DNA of 64,000 bases, from positions 2,604,001-2,668,000 of the forward strand of contig NZ_CP157428.1 of the NCBI RefSeq assembly GCF_041021895.1, written 5' to 3'. Source of the DNA: Acinetobacter sp. XH1741 (lineage in GTDB: Bacteria; Pseudomonadota; Gammaproteobacteria; Pseudomonadales; Moraxellaceae). Numbering within the stretch: the stretch's first letter is position 1; every line of letters begins with the position of its first letter. This document shows, piece after piece, positions 18,211-27,430 of the stretch. Made by a program: the position numbers and the translations under genes. The notes beneath the pieces were generated by a model. That model worked only from the letters and a program-made list of their open reading frames with translations, had not been told where the DNA came from and did no database searches.

Positions 18211-20223
18211 TTATTTAACCCGTTGCCCGGTAATTTCATTAAAGAATGCTTTATTGTCAGGATCACGACCAAGGAAATCTTTAACCAACTCAGCTGCTGG
18301 TTTTTGGCTACCCTGCGATAAAATCGTCTGGCGGTAACGTTGCCCGACTTGTGGGTTATTCAAGTTATCTCCATAAGCGGAAAGCATGTCTAAAGCTAAA
18401 ACTTCTGACCACATGTAACCGTAGTAGCCTGCTTGATATCCACCCATCAAATGTCCAAACTGCCCTGGAAATTCAGTTGTTGGCACATAACCAAGTGTGG
18501 TTGCTGCTTCCATTTTTTGCCAAGTTTCTAAAGGTTTTACTTTTAGGGCATCGGCTGTATGAAGTGCCATATCATACTGTGCATAAAGAGTTTGACGTGC
18601 ATAACGCAAACCACGACCATAGTTATGTACGGCTTTTAAACGGGCAATTAACTCATCATCAACTCCTGGACATGCTGGGTCACAATAATCCGCTACTTTA
18701 GATAAAGTTTCTTTACGGCGTGCCCACTCTTCATACATCTGAGATGGCGCCTCTACAAAATCACGCTCTACAGATGTTCCAGACTGACTGGCATAACGAG
18801 TATTAGATAAAATGCCATGCAGAGCATGACCAAATTCATGAACAAAAGTTTCAAGCTCATCACTGTTTAATCCTTTACGATTAAAGTTAGTGACTAGTGC
18901 TGAAACAGGTAAGCGGTTGGTTAACGTACTGCCACCATATACTCCCCAAACGGCAGCATGCCCATATTTCCCTTCGCGAGGGAATTTATCCATATATAAC
19001 CCACCAAGAAGCTTTCCTGTCTTTTTATCAACTACATCATAATATTCAACTTCGCTCTGCCATGCTTTCACTTTGACAGGTTTAAAATCAATACCGTAAA
19101 GGTCAGACGAAATCGCAAATAACCATTTTTGTGCAGCTAAAGTAGGGAAATAATCACGGAGCTTTTCCTGATCAATCTGATATTTGCTCTTACGAAGTTT
19201 TTCGCTCCAGTAAGCTTCACTCCAACGCGTTATTTCGGTTTTATCTAATGGTGTTTTTAAGGTTTGAGATTTAAACAAACGAAGTTCTTCTACTTCTTTA
19301 CGCTCAAGTGGTGCTACCGTTTTTTGTACTTCTGCCAAAAATTGATTTACGGCTTCGGGCGTTTTTGCCATACGGTCTTTTAACACCCAATCTGCGTAAC
19401 TTGCCTTTCCAAATAATTGAGCAAGCTCATAGCGTAAATCTATTGCCTGTTTGAGTAGTTTTAAGTTTTGTTCAGTACCGCGTCGTGTAAAGGCGATTTG
19501 ATATCTTTTTCGGGCGTCATCATTATCTGCCAGTTCCATAAATGGGCGATATTCAGGATACTCAAAGCCTAATAGATAATTGCCTTTCGCATTTTTCTTT
19601 AACCCAGAAATATAACTTTCTGGTAGTCCTTTCATCTCTTCAGGAGTAAATTCTATTTTTTCAGGGTTATCACGAATATTGCGGTTATATTCTTGCTCGA
19701 GTTTAGTCAACTCGTCCAGAATAGCTTTCATTCTTGCACGTTTTGTTGGTTCTAATTGAACCCCTGTGTCTTCAAACTGATCCAGAATATCCTGACGGTA
19801 TTTTTTATCTATCGGATCAGTCGCTTTTGTATTCTTAATGAAGTTATATAATTTTGAATTTTGGAATATATCAGTATGAAACTGATTAATCTTGATTTCA
19901 CAGTCTTCTGCCGCTTTACGTAATTTTGCATCTGGGTCTACATTACTATAGAGACCTACGGGTCCTGAAAAATCTTCAAGATGAGCAAAAATTTTATCCC
20001 ACTTTGCTAGTATCGGAGCGGCAGCAGCATCGGTTTTAACAGGTATTTTTTCAAAACTTGAAATCTCTTGCTGGATTTTCTTTAAATTAGAATCGCACCA
20101 TGTGGGAAGTTGCTCTGCTTTAAGTAATGGTAACGTCGCACGTGTCGTCTCTGCTGATGCAAACTGACTTATACCTATCGTCAACATACATAAACTAGTC
20201 ATTTTCAGTGTGTTATTTTTCAT
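18211..20223 (-). CDS. Exported M3-family zinc oligopeptidase
   Basis: A 670-residue thimet-oligopeptidase family (M3) metallopeptidase. The zinc site is FVHEFGHALHG with the third ligand Glu in DFVEAPSQMYEEW. M3 enzymes cut short peptides, not proteins. Unlike cytoplasmic PrlC, this one has a signal peptide (MTSLCMLTIGISQFASA, mature from about residue 23). The ATG at 20223 has GGAGA upstream; the longer frame from 20244 would place seven extra residues before it. Sitting between binding proteins and permeases of the same operon, it likely trims peptides in the periplasm before import. That role is inferred. Confidence 0.9.
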   Translation of the reverse strand: MKNNTLKMTSLCMLTIGISQFASAETTRATLPLLKAEQLPTWCDSNLKKIQQEISSFEKIPVKTDAAAAPILAKWDKIFAHLEDFSGPVGLYSNVDPDAKLRKAAEDCEIKINQFHTDIFQNSKLYNFIKNTKATDPIDKKYRQDILDQFEDTGVQLEPTKRARMKAILDELTKLEQEYNRNIRDNPEKIEFTPEEMKGLPESYISGLKKNAKGNYLLGFEYPEYRPFMELADNDDARKRYQIAFTRRGTEQNLKLLKQAIDLRYELAQLFGKASYADWVLKDRMAKTPEAVNQFLAEVQKTVAPLERKEVEELRLFKSQTLKTPLDKTEITRWSEAYWSEKLRKSKYQIDQEKLRDYFPTLAAQKWLFAISSDLYGIDFKPVKVKAWQSEVEYYDVVDKKTGKLLGGLYMDKFPREGKYGHAAVWGVYGGSTLTNRLPVSALVTNFNRKGLNSDELETFVHEFGHALHGILSNTRYASQSGTSVERDFVEAPSQMYEEWARRKETLSKVADYCDPACPGVDDELIARLKAVHNYGRGLRYARQTLYAQYDMALHTADALKVKPLETWQKMEAATTLGYVPTTEFPGQFGHLMGGYQAGYYGYMWSEVLALDMLSAYGDNLNNPQVGQRYRQTILSQGSQKPAAELVKDFLGRDPDNKAFFNEITGQRVK

Positions 20224-20244
20224 CGTGTCTCCAATTTTTTTCAT

Positions 20245-22065
20245 TTAATGATTAGATTTCGTATTTGTATCAATATCGAAGTACATCCATTCAGCATGTA
20301 AAATCGGATGCTTCTTATATCCAATGATTCTTGGTTGAGCCAACATATTTCTATAACGTGCATACAACACTTGCACTGGCATATACACTTCTAACAAACG
20401 TGTCATTTTTCGATAAATCACGTCTCTCTCAGGGCCTGGCTTAACCTGTTGAGACTGACGGTATAATTGATCAAACTCTGGTATTGAACCGCAAGACCAG
20501 TTGGTCATATGAGTATTGGGGCCATAAAAATTCTGCATAAAATTATCCCCATCTGGATAATCGGCAATCCATGCAGAAGAACCAAACATTCCGTCACACT
20601 GTTTTTGTGCCCGAATGAGATCTGAAAAAAGCATAGGCTTGTACACCATACGGATATTCAAACTGTCAAAGTTCTTTTTCCAAAGCTCAGCGCTTTGTTG
20701 ACCAATACTGTCATTACGCGCCATATATTCAATGACCAGAGGCTTGCCATTTGGTTGTGTACGCCATCCTGATGCATCTTTTTTATAGTTATATTTATCT
20801 AATAATAGATTTGCTGCTTTTACCGAATATGGGGTACTGCTTCTATATTGCGGGTCAGCCCCCACTATACCTGGCGGTACTGGAAAATGTAGACGCTCAG
20901 CATCACTATTACGTACTAATTTAATTTCTTGATCTATTGAACGAGACATTGCAATTGCACGGCGTAAAGCGATTTTCTCTTTACTCATTCCTCCAACAAC
21001 AGGATTCTTAAGGTTCCAATAGTTGTAACTAATTTCCGGATCAACAATACGAGATAAATGCACACCATCTTTTGCAAGTTTAGGTCTTAACTTGCCATCT
21101 TTAATGGCTTTCGAAACTAATTGCCCTTCAAGTTGAATAATATCAACTTCACCATGTTGGAATGCCAACCATCGTGACTGGTTTTCTTCCATTACCTGAA
21201 TATCAATTGTGCCGATTTGAGGCATTTGTTTACCTTTGAGGCGTTTCACAATTGCTTGGTCTTCAGCACTACTGGCTACAAAGTTCCAAGTAAAACCGCG
21301 ATAATCAGGATTCGCTTTTAAAACAATACGCGAAGCAGGCACCCACTTACTGAGCATATAAGGTCCTGTCCCTACTGGATGCCCCATAACAAAGCCAGAT
21401 TTATCTTTATATTTTTCGATAACTTCACGCGCTACAGCCCCTGTAGGGTCATGTGCTAGTAATAAAGGAAAGTTATAATCAGGCTTCACTAACCGAATAA
21501 CCAAGGTGTACTTGTCAGGTGTTTGTAAACCGTTCACACTTTGATCATAGTTAAACTTTCCTGTTTTACTGGCTGATTGTACTAACGCATCCATACCTTG
21601 AATTTTGTTCTCCAACAACCAGCTATTGGGCGAACGTAAATTTGGGTCCAATAAACGCTTAAAAGAGTACGCATAATCGTAAGCCGTTAACTCTCTAGGT
21701 TTACCTTTAAAAACAGGGTCAGGCGTAAAATAAATACCTTTTTTAATGTGAATAGTATAAGTCAGACCATCTGCACTCACTTCTGGCATAGCAGTTGCGA
21801 TTTGGGGAATAAGCTTTGCTGGCCTTGCTAAATAGTCATAGGTATATAAAGTTTCAAATATCGACGTGGTTACATGTGCCGAATATAAGTCATGGATATA
21901 AGCTGGGTCGAAACCTGTTTCAGCTGTTGGGAACGTATAATGTAGAACTTTATTTGGATCGGCTGGGCTTCTGGCAAAAATAGTTGTGGCACCCGTTAAT
22001 GCCATACTGGCAAATAATAGACCTACACTACAGTGCTTGAGCTTTTGTTTTAAATTTTCAGTCAT
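20245..22065 (-). CDS. Periplasmic peptide-binding protein (SBP family 5), copy 2
   Basis: A 606-residue extracytoplasmic solute-binding protein of the OppA/DppA/YejA family. A Sec signal covers about residues 1-33 (GLLFASMALTGATTIFA); no lipobox Cys follows, so it is soluble in the periplasm. Family features include VLHYTFPTAETGFDPAY, the AYDYAYSFKRLLDP segment and DIIQLEGQL. It is clearly paralogous to the adjacent upstream SBP: shared segments include GTGPYMLSKWVP versus ATGPYMLSKYVP and ALRRAIAMS versus ALRRAITLS. Two binding proteins for one permease suggest different ligand ranges. The ligand is not known. Confidence 0.93.
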   Translation of the reverse strand: MTENLKQKLKHCSVGLLFASMALTGATTIFARSPADPNKVLHYTFPTAETGFDPAYIHDLYSAHVTTSIFETLYTYDYLARPAKLIPQIATAMPEVSADGLTYTIHIKKGIYFTPDPVFKGKPRELTAYDYAYSFKRLLDPNLRSPNSWLLENKIQGMDALVQSASKTGKFNYDQSVNGLQTPDKYTLVIRLVKPDYNFPLLLAHDPTGAVAREVIEKYKDKSGFVMGHPVGTGPYMLSKWVPASRIVLKANPDYRGFTWNFVASSAEDQAIVKRLKGKQMPQIGTIDIQVMEENQSRWLAFQHGEVDIIQLEGQLVSKAIKDGKLRPKLAKDGVHLSRIVDPEISYNYWNLKNPVVGGMSKEKIALRRAIAMSRSIDQEIKLVRNSDAERLHFPVPPGIVGADPQYRSSTPYSVKAANLLLDKYNYKKDASGWRTQPNGKPLVIEYMARNDSIGQQSAELWKKNFDSLNIRMVYKPMLFSDLIRAQKQCDGMFGSSAWIADYPDGDNFMQNFYGPNTHMTNWSCGSIPEFDQLYRQSQQVKPGPERDVIYRKMTRLLEVYMPVQVLYARYRNMLAQPRIIGYKKHPILHAEWMYFDIDTNTKSNH

Positions 22066-22083
22066 GATGATCTTTATCTAAAA

Positions 22084-23868
22084 TTATTTTTTAATAGGGG
22101 TAATATCAAGATATTGCCAGTTTGTATTCATCATCGGATGAGCTTTAAAACCCTTAACTTGTGGCTGTATCAGCCAATTACGAATTCGAGTTACATGAAC
22201 AATCCAAGGATTATCAGCTTCGATCTGGCGATTAAGCTTTTCATAATATGGTAGCCGTTGTGGCGGTGGTAAATGAATGGCCTGAGTATAGAGAGCATCA
22301 TATGTTTTAGACTGATAACAAGCATGATTTCCCTGTCCAGCATTTGGTCCATATAGTAATTGTGCAAAATTATCTCCTTCAGGATAGTCAGCAATCCATG
22401 CCCCGCTCCATATCATATATTTACATTGAGTTGCGGCTTTTAAGTTATCTGCAAAGTTACTGACTTTAAAGTCAGCACGAATGCCTATTGCATCAAGATT
22501 TTTTTTCCAGAGTTCCGAATGAATAACTGATGCCGAGCTATTTTCATTATTAATTTTTAAAACTAAAGGCTTGCCGTTTGGTAATGTCCGATAACCATCT
22601 GCCCCTTTTTTATAACCATAATAATCAAGTAGTTTATTTGCTAATAGCGGATTATATCCTACGCTACTTTTATACTTTGGGTTATACCCATTTACACCCT
22701 CAGGTATAAACATTTCTGCTCTAACTGCCTGACCTTTATATGCCTGCTTTATGCTTTCTTTTTGGTCATAGGACAAAGTAATTGCTCGACGAAGTGCTAT
22801 CTTTTCTGGACTAAAACCACCAATGACTGGATCCCGCATATTCATCATGGTATAGGTAATTTCGGGATCTTTATTTGGATAGTGCTTGATTCCTCTTTTC
22901 TGAAAAGAAGTTTTAAGTTGATTTCCATCTAAGGCTTGAGGAACAGCATCGGCTGTAAGTTTGTCAAAATTTAATTGACCAGATTGAAAAGCCAACCATC
23001 GTGACTGTTGCTCTTCAATAATACTGACCACCACCTTGCCAACTTGCGGCATTTTCTTTCCAGACATTTCTTTAACAAGCTGGTTATCCCAAGGGGTTCC
23101 TGTGGACTTAAAGTTCCAGACAAAACCACGATAATCAGGATTGGCAACCAACTCGACTTTACTTCTTGGGACATATTTACTCAACATGTAAGGGCCGGTA
23201 GCAACCGGATGCATACCAATCCGGTCACCGTAATAATCAACAACCTCTTTAGCAACCGCCCCAAATGTAATATAGGCAAGAATGTAAGGAAAATTAAAGT
23301 CTTGCCGTGTTAAAGTAAATTGTAGAGTATATCGATCAATCGATTTAAGCCCTGCAATTGGCGCAGCATAATCAAACTTTCCAGTTTTCTTTGCTTGAGC
23401 TATAACTGCATCAGCTCCGACTAATTTGCCATCAAGAAAAGAAACGGAAGGTGCTCTGTTTTTAGGGTCTAAAATACGTTTAATAGAATAAACATAATCT
23501 TCGGCCACCAGCTCACGGCGTTTACCTTTAAAAGCAGGATCATCTGTAAAATAAATCCCTGGTTTAATTTTAAATATATAAACTTTGCCGTCTTGTTCAA
23601 CCTTAGGCATAGTTTCTGCCGTATAAGGAACCAGTTGTAGCGGACGAGCTAAATAATCATATTTGAGTAAAGGTTCAAAAATAGCTTCTGCAATACTTGC
23701 ACTATAGAAATTGGTGGTTTTAACCATGTCAAAACCATCATCAGGTGCTTCATAGGCAACATGCAAAATCTTGTTTGGTTGTGCTGGCGTAACTGCGTAA
23801 GCACATGGAATTGATGTAATAGCCAAACTTAAAATGGCGAGCTTAAAAAATTTTAATTTCAAGTTCAT
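22084..23868 (-). CDS. Periplasmic peptide-binding protein (SBP family 5), copy 1
   Basis: A 594-residue solute-binding protein heading the peptide ABC operon. From ATG 23868 it begins with a classic signal peptide (KLAILSLAITSIPCAYA); an in-frame ATG at 23916 would prepend 16 residues and push the hydrophobic core inward, so I prefer the shorter form. Conserved pieces are ILHVAYEAPDDGFD, AEDYVYSIKRILDP, MHPVATGPYMLSKYV and SGAWIADYPEGDNF. The last matches copy 2 (SSAWIADYPDGDNF), showing recent common origin with moderate divergence. The gene starts next to the long regulatory spacer shared with the TonB receptor. Confidence 0.92.
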   Translation of the reverse strand: MNLKLKFFKLAILSLAITSIPCAYAVTPAQPNKILHVAYEAPDDGFDMVKTTNFYSASIAEAIFEPLLKYDYLARPLQLVPYTAETMPKVEQDGKVYIFKIKPGIYFTDDPAFKGKRRELVAEDYVYSIKRILDPKNRAPSVSFLDGKLVGADAVIAQAKKTGKFDYAAPIAGLKSIDRYTLQFTLTRQDFNFPYILAYITFGAVAKEVVDYYGDRIGMHPVATGPYMLSKYVPRSKVELVANPDYRGFVWNFKSTGTPWDNQLVKEMSGKKMPQVGKVVVSIIEEQQSRWLAFQSGQLNFDKLTADAVPQALDGNQLKTSFQKRGIKHYPNKDPEITYTMMNMRDPVIGGFSPEKIALRRAITLSYDQKESIKQAYKGQAVRAEMFIPEGVNGYNPKYKSSVGYNPLLANKLLDYYGYKKGADGYRTLPNGKPLVLKINNENSSASVIHSELWKKNLDAIGIRADFKVSNFADNLKAATQCKYMIWSGAWIADYPEGDNFAQLLYGPNAGQGNHACYQSKTYDALYTQAIHLPPPQRLPYYEKLNRQIEADNPWIVHVTRIRNWLIQPQVKGFKAHPMMNTNWQYLDITPIKK

Positions 23869-24055
23869 ATCCACATAACTAATTTTTTTAAAAGATATTA
23901 ACCTTTTGAGTAACATCTAAATCCGCATAAGAAAAGTTCTTTTTTCAGCAGATAGGCCTATTTGGGATTGGGAATTCACTTTCCTTTATCATCTTTTTAT
24001 TTGATCAAATGGAAAAATAAATTCAAGCACCCAGTATTTGTAACTACTGAATATA

Positions 24056-24072
24056 AAGCGAATTTCATGCCA
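24056..24072 (-). promoter_or_regulatory. Possible sigma-54 promoter facing the ABC operon
   Basis: On the minus strand the sequence reads TGGCATGAAATTCGCTT. The invariant GG and GC are 12 bases apart, as sigma-54 requires; two other consensus positions differ. A start near 24046 would give a leader of about 180 bases to the SBP gene. Confidence 0.35.
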
Positions 24073-24537
24073 TCTATTGGTATTCATAATAAAATATTTA
24101 AGATTATTAGAAATTCATATTTTTATTAAGTACTTAAATCCGTTTGAACTATATAAACAAAAGTCACTTTTTGCCAAATATTATATTTGCATATGTTAAT
24201 CATTTAGCATCCTAAATGCACAGAAAAAACACATGACTGATTCATTATGAGTCAAATTTAAACAGTAGCAATACACTCAAAATAACAAAATAAAGATTTG
24301 ATATTAAATAAAATAATAATAAATTTTATTATGCCAGATAATATAACATTACATTGAAAAAAGTTCTAAAACGATACATTTTTATTTATTAAGCATGTGA
24401 AGAATCAAACAATGTGTATTTTTTATACAAATTAATTTGAAACTTTTCGCCAATCTTAAAAAATTTGCCAAATGGAAAATTTATTTCACTTTAATAAAAC
24501 TACAGGCATTATGCTCAAACATAATAAAATCAATATT

Positions 24538-24550
24538 TATCAATATTTTG
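24538..24550 (+). promoter_or_regulatory. IHF consensus match upstream of sigma-54 promoter
   Basis: TATCAATATTTTG fits WATCAA-N4-TTR exactly. It is centred about 60 bases upstream of the predicted start, where IHF usually bends DNA in sigma-54 promoters. A second partial copy (AATCAATATTTAT) precedes it. The motif is degenerate and AT-rich, so chance is possible. Confidence 0.45.
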
Positions 24551-24578
24551 CATAAACTAAAAAAAGAAAAATATATAG

Positions 24579-24595
24579 TTGGCACTTGCTTTGCT
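24579..24595 (+). promoter_or_regulatory. Sigma-54 (RpoN) promoter of the TonB receptor operon
   Basis: TTGGCAC-N5-TTGCT matches the -24/-12 consensus (YTGGCACG-N4-TTGCW) at all core positions except the G after CAC, with correct GG-to-GC spacing of 12. The predicted start is about 24606, leaving a 43-base leader with AAGGGA before the ATG. No competing sigma-70 promoter with good spacing was seen here. Confidence 0.7.
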
Positions 24596-24648
24596 TAAAA
24601 CCATTCCAGCAATATCGCTAACTACAACAAAAAGGGATCAAATCCACG

Positions 24649-27321
24649 ATGAAAAAAAAATACAATGTTCGATCTCAGGTAACCCCCAAGATCGGCAAAA
24701 CAATACTTAAATTAAGCACCCTTAGTTTAAGCATGATGTGTCTTACCATGGCACAAGCAGCAGAAACCGATCAATCAAGTAACGATGATAAACCTGCAAA
24801 AGTGGTAAAAGTTGCCGTTACAGGCTCTTCAATCAAAGGTGTTGCCGCACAAAGTGCTTCACCCATTACTGTAGTGAAAGTTGATGAAATTTTAAAACAA
24901 GGGGTAACTACAACTGAAGAAGCTTTAGCCAAAATTAGTGCAAACCAATCGAACTTTGTCACTGCAAATAACGTAGGTACTAGTAAAACTGTAGGGTCAG
25001 CAGCAAACTTAAGAGCTTTAGGTTCAAATAAGACACTTATTTTGCTGAATGGTCGTAGATTGGCTGCAAATGCATACGATAGTGGCGTAACAAATTTAAA
25101 TATTATTCCACTCGCCATGCTAGATCGTATTGAAGTTTTACGTGATGGTGCTTCTTCCATTTATGGAACAGATGCGATTGGTGGGGTTATTAACTTCATT
25201 ACTAAAAAGCAGTTTACGGGTCTTAACTTAACCGCTGGGTATCAAAAACCAGAGGAAAAAGGTGGAGATCAACAAGACTACAGTATCTTTGGTGGTTATG
25301 GTGATTTAGAGGAAAATGGCTTTAACGTTTTTGGGGTTGTCGATTATCGAAAAGGTGACGATGTCATGGCCAAAGACCGCAAGGTTAGCCGACGCGGGGG
25401 TATCTTACCTGAATTAGGTGTGAATAAAACCAGTAGTGGTTCCTTCCCTGCCAATGTCCCTGGCCTAGGTAATCCTTATGCAGCTACAGGTTGTGGCAAT
25501 GACCCTCTAGTAACCAGTCCTGATGGCAAAACATGTAGATATAACAGCCAAGCTGTCATTGGAATTGTTCCAAAGACAGAAGATATTTCTGTAATGGGCC
25601 GTGCCACTTTTAAACTTAGTGACAATTTTAATGCGATTGCAGAATATTTATATGCAAGAAATGAGGTCACCACTTCAGTCGCACCAGATGTATTTTTTGA
25701 TCTAAGCCTAGACCCTAGCAGTAAATATTATCCAGGAAATGGCATAACCCCTGCTCTTGCTGGAGCATCGGGGCCCCTTGATCTTTACTTACGTTCACAA
25801 GCTGGTAATCGTATCAGCAACAGCATTAACCAGTCACACCGAGTATTTGCTGGTATAGAAGGTGAAACGCATGGGTGGGATATTAATTCAGGGGTGACCT
25901 ATGCACATAGTAGTGCTTCCGATGCAATCTTAAGTGGCTATTTAAACTATGACAAAACTCAAGAAGCTTTAAACAATGGCACTTTAAACCCATTTGGACC
26001 TCAGAACCCTGAAGATGCTGGCGTATGGGATCAGCTAGGTGTTAAAGGTAAATATTTAAAAGCCAACCTTGATACAACCACTGTTGATTTCACTGCAAGC
26101 CGACCTATATTTAAGCTACCAGCAGGTGATGTAGGATTCGCCATTGGGGCAAGCTATCGTTATGAAGATTGGACTTCAAAAGTTATTGCAGATGTTGCTC
26201 GACTAGCTCCTAGTACGGGTAATGATCCGAATGAACCAGAAAATAAAGGCGATCGTAATATTAAGTCGGTATTTACCGAGTTTCATATTCCACTACACAA
26301 AACTTTAGAAGCTCAAATTGCTGCCCGTTATGATGACTACAGCGATTTTGGTAATACATTTAATCCAAAGTTTGCACTTCGTTGGGAACCAATTAAACAA
26401 CTCATGTTCCGTACAACCTATAGTACAGGTTTCAGAGCACCTACACTTTGGGAAGCTGATGGGCCAAACTCAGTAACAAATACAGGTGGAACATATGACG
26501 ACCCAGCACTTTGCGCTGGTGGAGTTGTACAACCGGGTGGCAAACAAGAACGTGACTGTAATATGCAGTTCAAACGCCAAAATGGTGGGAACAAAAATCT
26601 TAAACCAGAAGAGTCAACGTCTTTTACAGCAGGCTTAGTATTTGAACCTGTTAAAAACCTAGCCTTCACTCTTGATTACTTCAACATCGAAGTAGATAAG
26701 CAAATTGCCACACTATCTGAAGCTGCTATTTTTGCGGATCCGGTGAAATATGCAGATAAATTTGTACGTAATTCTGATGGTTCACTAAATTATATTATTA
26801 CCACACAACAAAATTTAGGTGGCATTAAAACGTCCGGTTTTGATGTGGGCTTAAGTTGGGTTTCTCCAATGACGGCTACAGGTCGCTTTGGTTTCAATAT
26901 CGATGGCACATATGTAACAGATTACAAATATCAATCTGAACCAGGGGGTGACTGGAAAGGTGTTGCAGGGTCATATAGCGGTTTAGATTATCAATCAATT
27001 ATTTTGCGCTGGAAACATACTGCCAACCTGAACTGGAACTATGAAAACTGGGCATTAAACCTACAACAAAACTTCTCACGCGGTTATCAAGATCAAAACG
27101 CGAATGATCAAAACCATAGAGTAAGTGATTATACAACCTACAACATTTCAGGCACTTACAAAGGCTTTAAAAATCTAGAGTTAACAGCAGGCATTAAAAA
27201 TATTTTTGATGAAGACCCACCTGCTTCTAACGTAATTGATAACTTCCAAATGGGATATGACCCACGTTATGCAGATCCTTTAGGACGTACTTATTTTGTA
27301 CGAGGTACATATAAGTTCTAA
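24649..27321 (+). CDS. TonB-dependent outer-membrane receptor
   Basis: An 890-residue TonB-dependent receptor. A signal peptide ends near residue 38 (MMCLTMAQAAE). A possible TonB box lies in KVVKVAVTGSS (about 50-60). The plug domain (about 65-180) has GSAANLRALGSNKTLILLNG, DRIEVLRDGASSIYGTDAIGG and GVINFITKK. The 22-strand barrel ends in YFVRGTYKF with the terminal Phe needed for outer-membrane insertion. This plug style (long GSNKTLILLNGRR) is common in receptors for non-siderophore nutrients as well as siderophores, so the ligand is open. It heads the tonB-exbB-exbD-exbD genes. A run of nine A follows the start codon. Confidence 0.93.
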   Translation: MKKKYNVRSQVTPKIGKTILKLSTLSLSMMCLTMAQAAETDQSSNDDKPAKVVKVAVTGSSIKGVAAQSASPITVVKVDEILKQGVTTTEEALAKISANQSNFVTANNVGTSKTVGSAANLRALGSNKTLILLNGRRLAANAYDSGVTNLNIIPLAMLDRIEVLRDGASSIYGTDAIGGVINFITKKQFTGLNLTAGYQKPEEKGGDQQDYSIFGGYGDLEENGFNVFGVVDYRKGDDVMAKDRKVSRRGGILPELGVNKTSSGSFPANVPGLGNPYAATGCGNDPLVTSPDGKTCRYNSQAVIGIVPKTEDISVMGRATFKLSDNFNAIAEYLYARNEVTTSVAPDVFFDLSLDPSSKYYPGNGITPALAGASGPLDLYLRSQAGNRISNSINQSHRVFAGIEGETHGWDINSGVTYAHSSASDAILSGYLNYDKTQEALNNGTLNPFGPQNPEDAGVWDQLGVKGKYLKANLDTTTVDFTASRPIFKLPAGDVGFAIGASYRYEDWTSKVIADVARLAPSTGNDPNEPENKGDRNIKSVFTEFHIPLHKTLEAQIAARYDDYSDFGNTFNPKFALRWEPIKQLMFRTTYSTGFRAPTLWEADGPNSVTNTGGTYDDPALCAGGVVQPGGKQERDCNMQFKRQNGGNKNLKPEESTSFTAGLVFEPVKNLAFTLDYFNIEVDKQIATLSEAAIFADPVKYADKFVRNSDGSLNYIITTQQNLGGIKTSGFDVGLSWVSPMTATGRFGFNIDGTYVTDYKYQSEPGGDWKGVAGSYSGLDYQSIILRWKHTANLNWNYENWALNLQQNFSRGYQDQNANDQNHRVSDYTTYNISGTYKGFKNLELTAGIKNIFDEDPPASNVIDNFQMGYDPRYADPLGRTYFVRGTYKF

Positions 27322-27430
27322 ATGGTTGTTCTGCAAATCTAGCCCTCAACAGTTAGTTTGCAGAACAAATACTCATTCTTAGCAAACAGTCATTTCAAAA
27401 AATTGTTTGTCTACAGTTTCAGGAGTAACT

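Larger units (their letters stand above)
23917..24648. other. Long divergent regulatory spacer
   Basis: About 730 bases, very AT-rich, with no credible gene. It separates the peptide ABC operon from the TonB receptor operon. Contents: palindrome ATTTGATCAAAT (23999-24010), a weak minus-strand -24/-12 element (24056-24072), two copies of TTTGCCAAAT (one overlapping 24171, one near 24464), dyads ATTAT-N5-ATAAT (24328-24342) and ATTATG-N6-CATAAT (24508-24525), an IHF-like site and a strong sigma-54 promoter. No Fur-box-like 19-mer was seen. Confidence 0.7.

Noticed and set aside
23866..23880. DnaA-box-like TATCCACA
   Set aside because: Single imperfect copy at the SBP start; no cluster or AT-unwinding region, so no origin.
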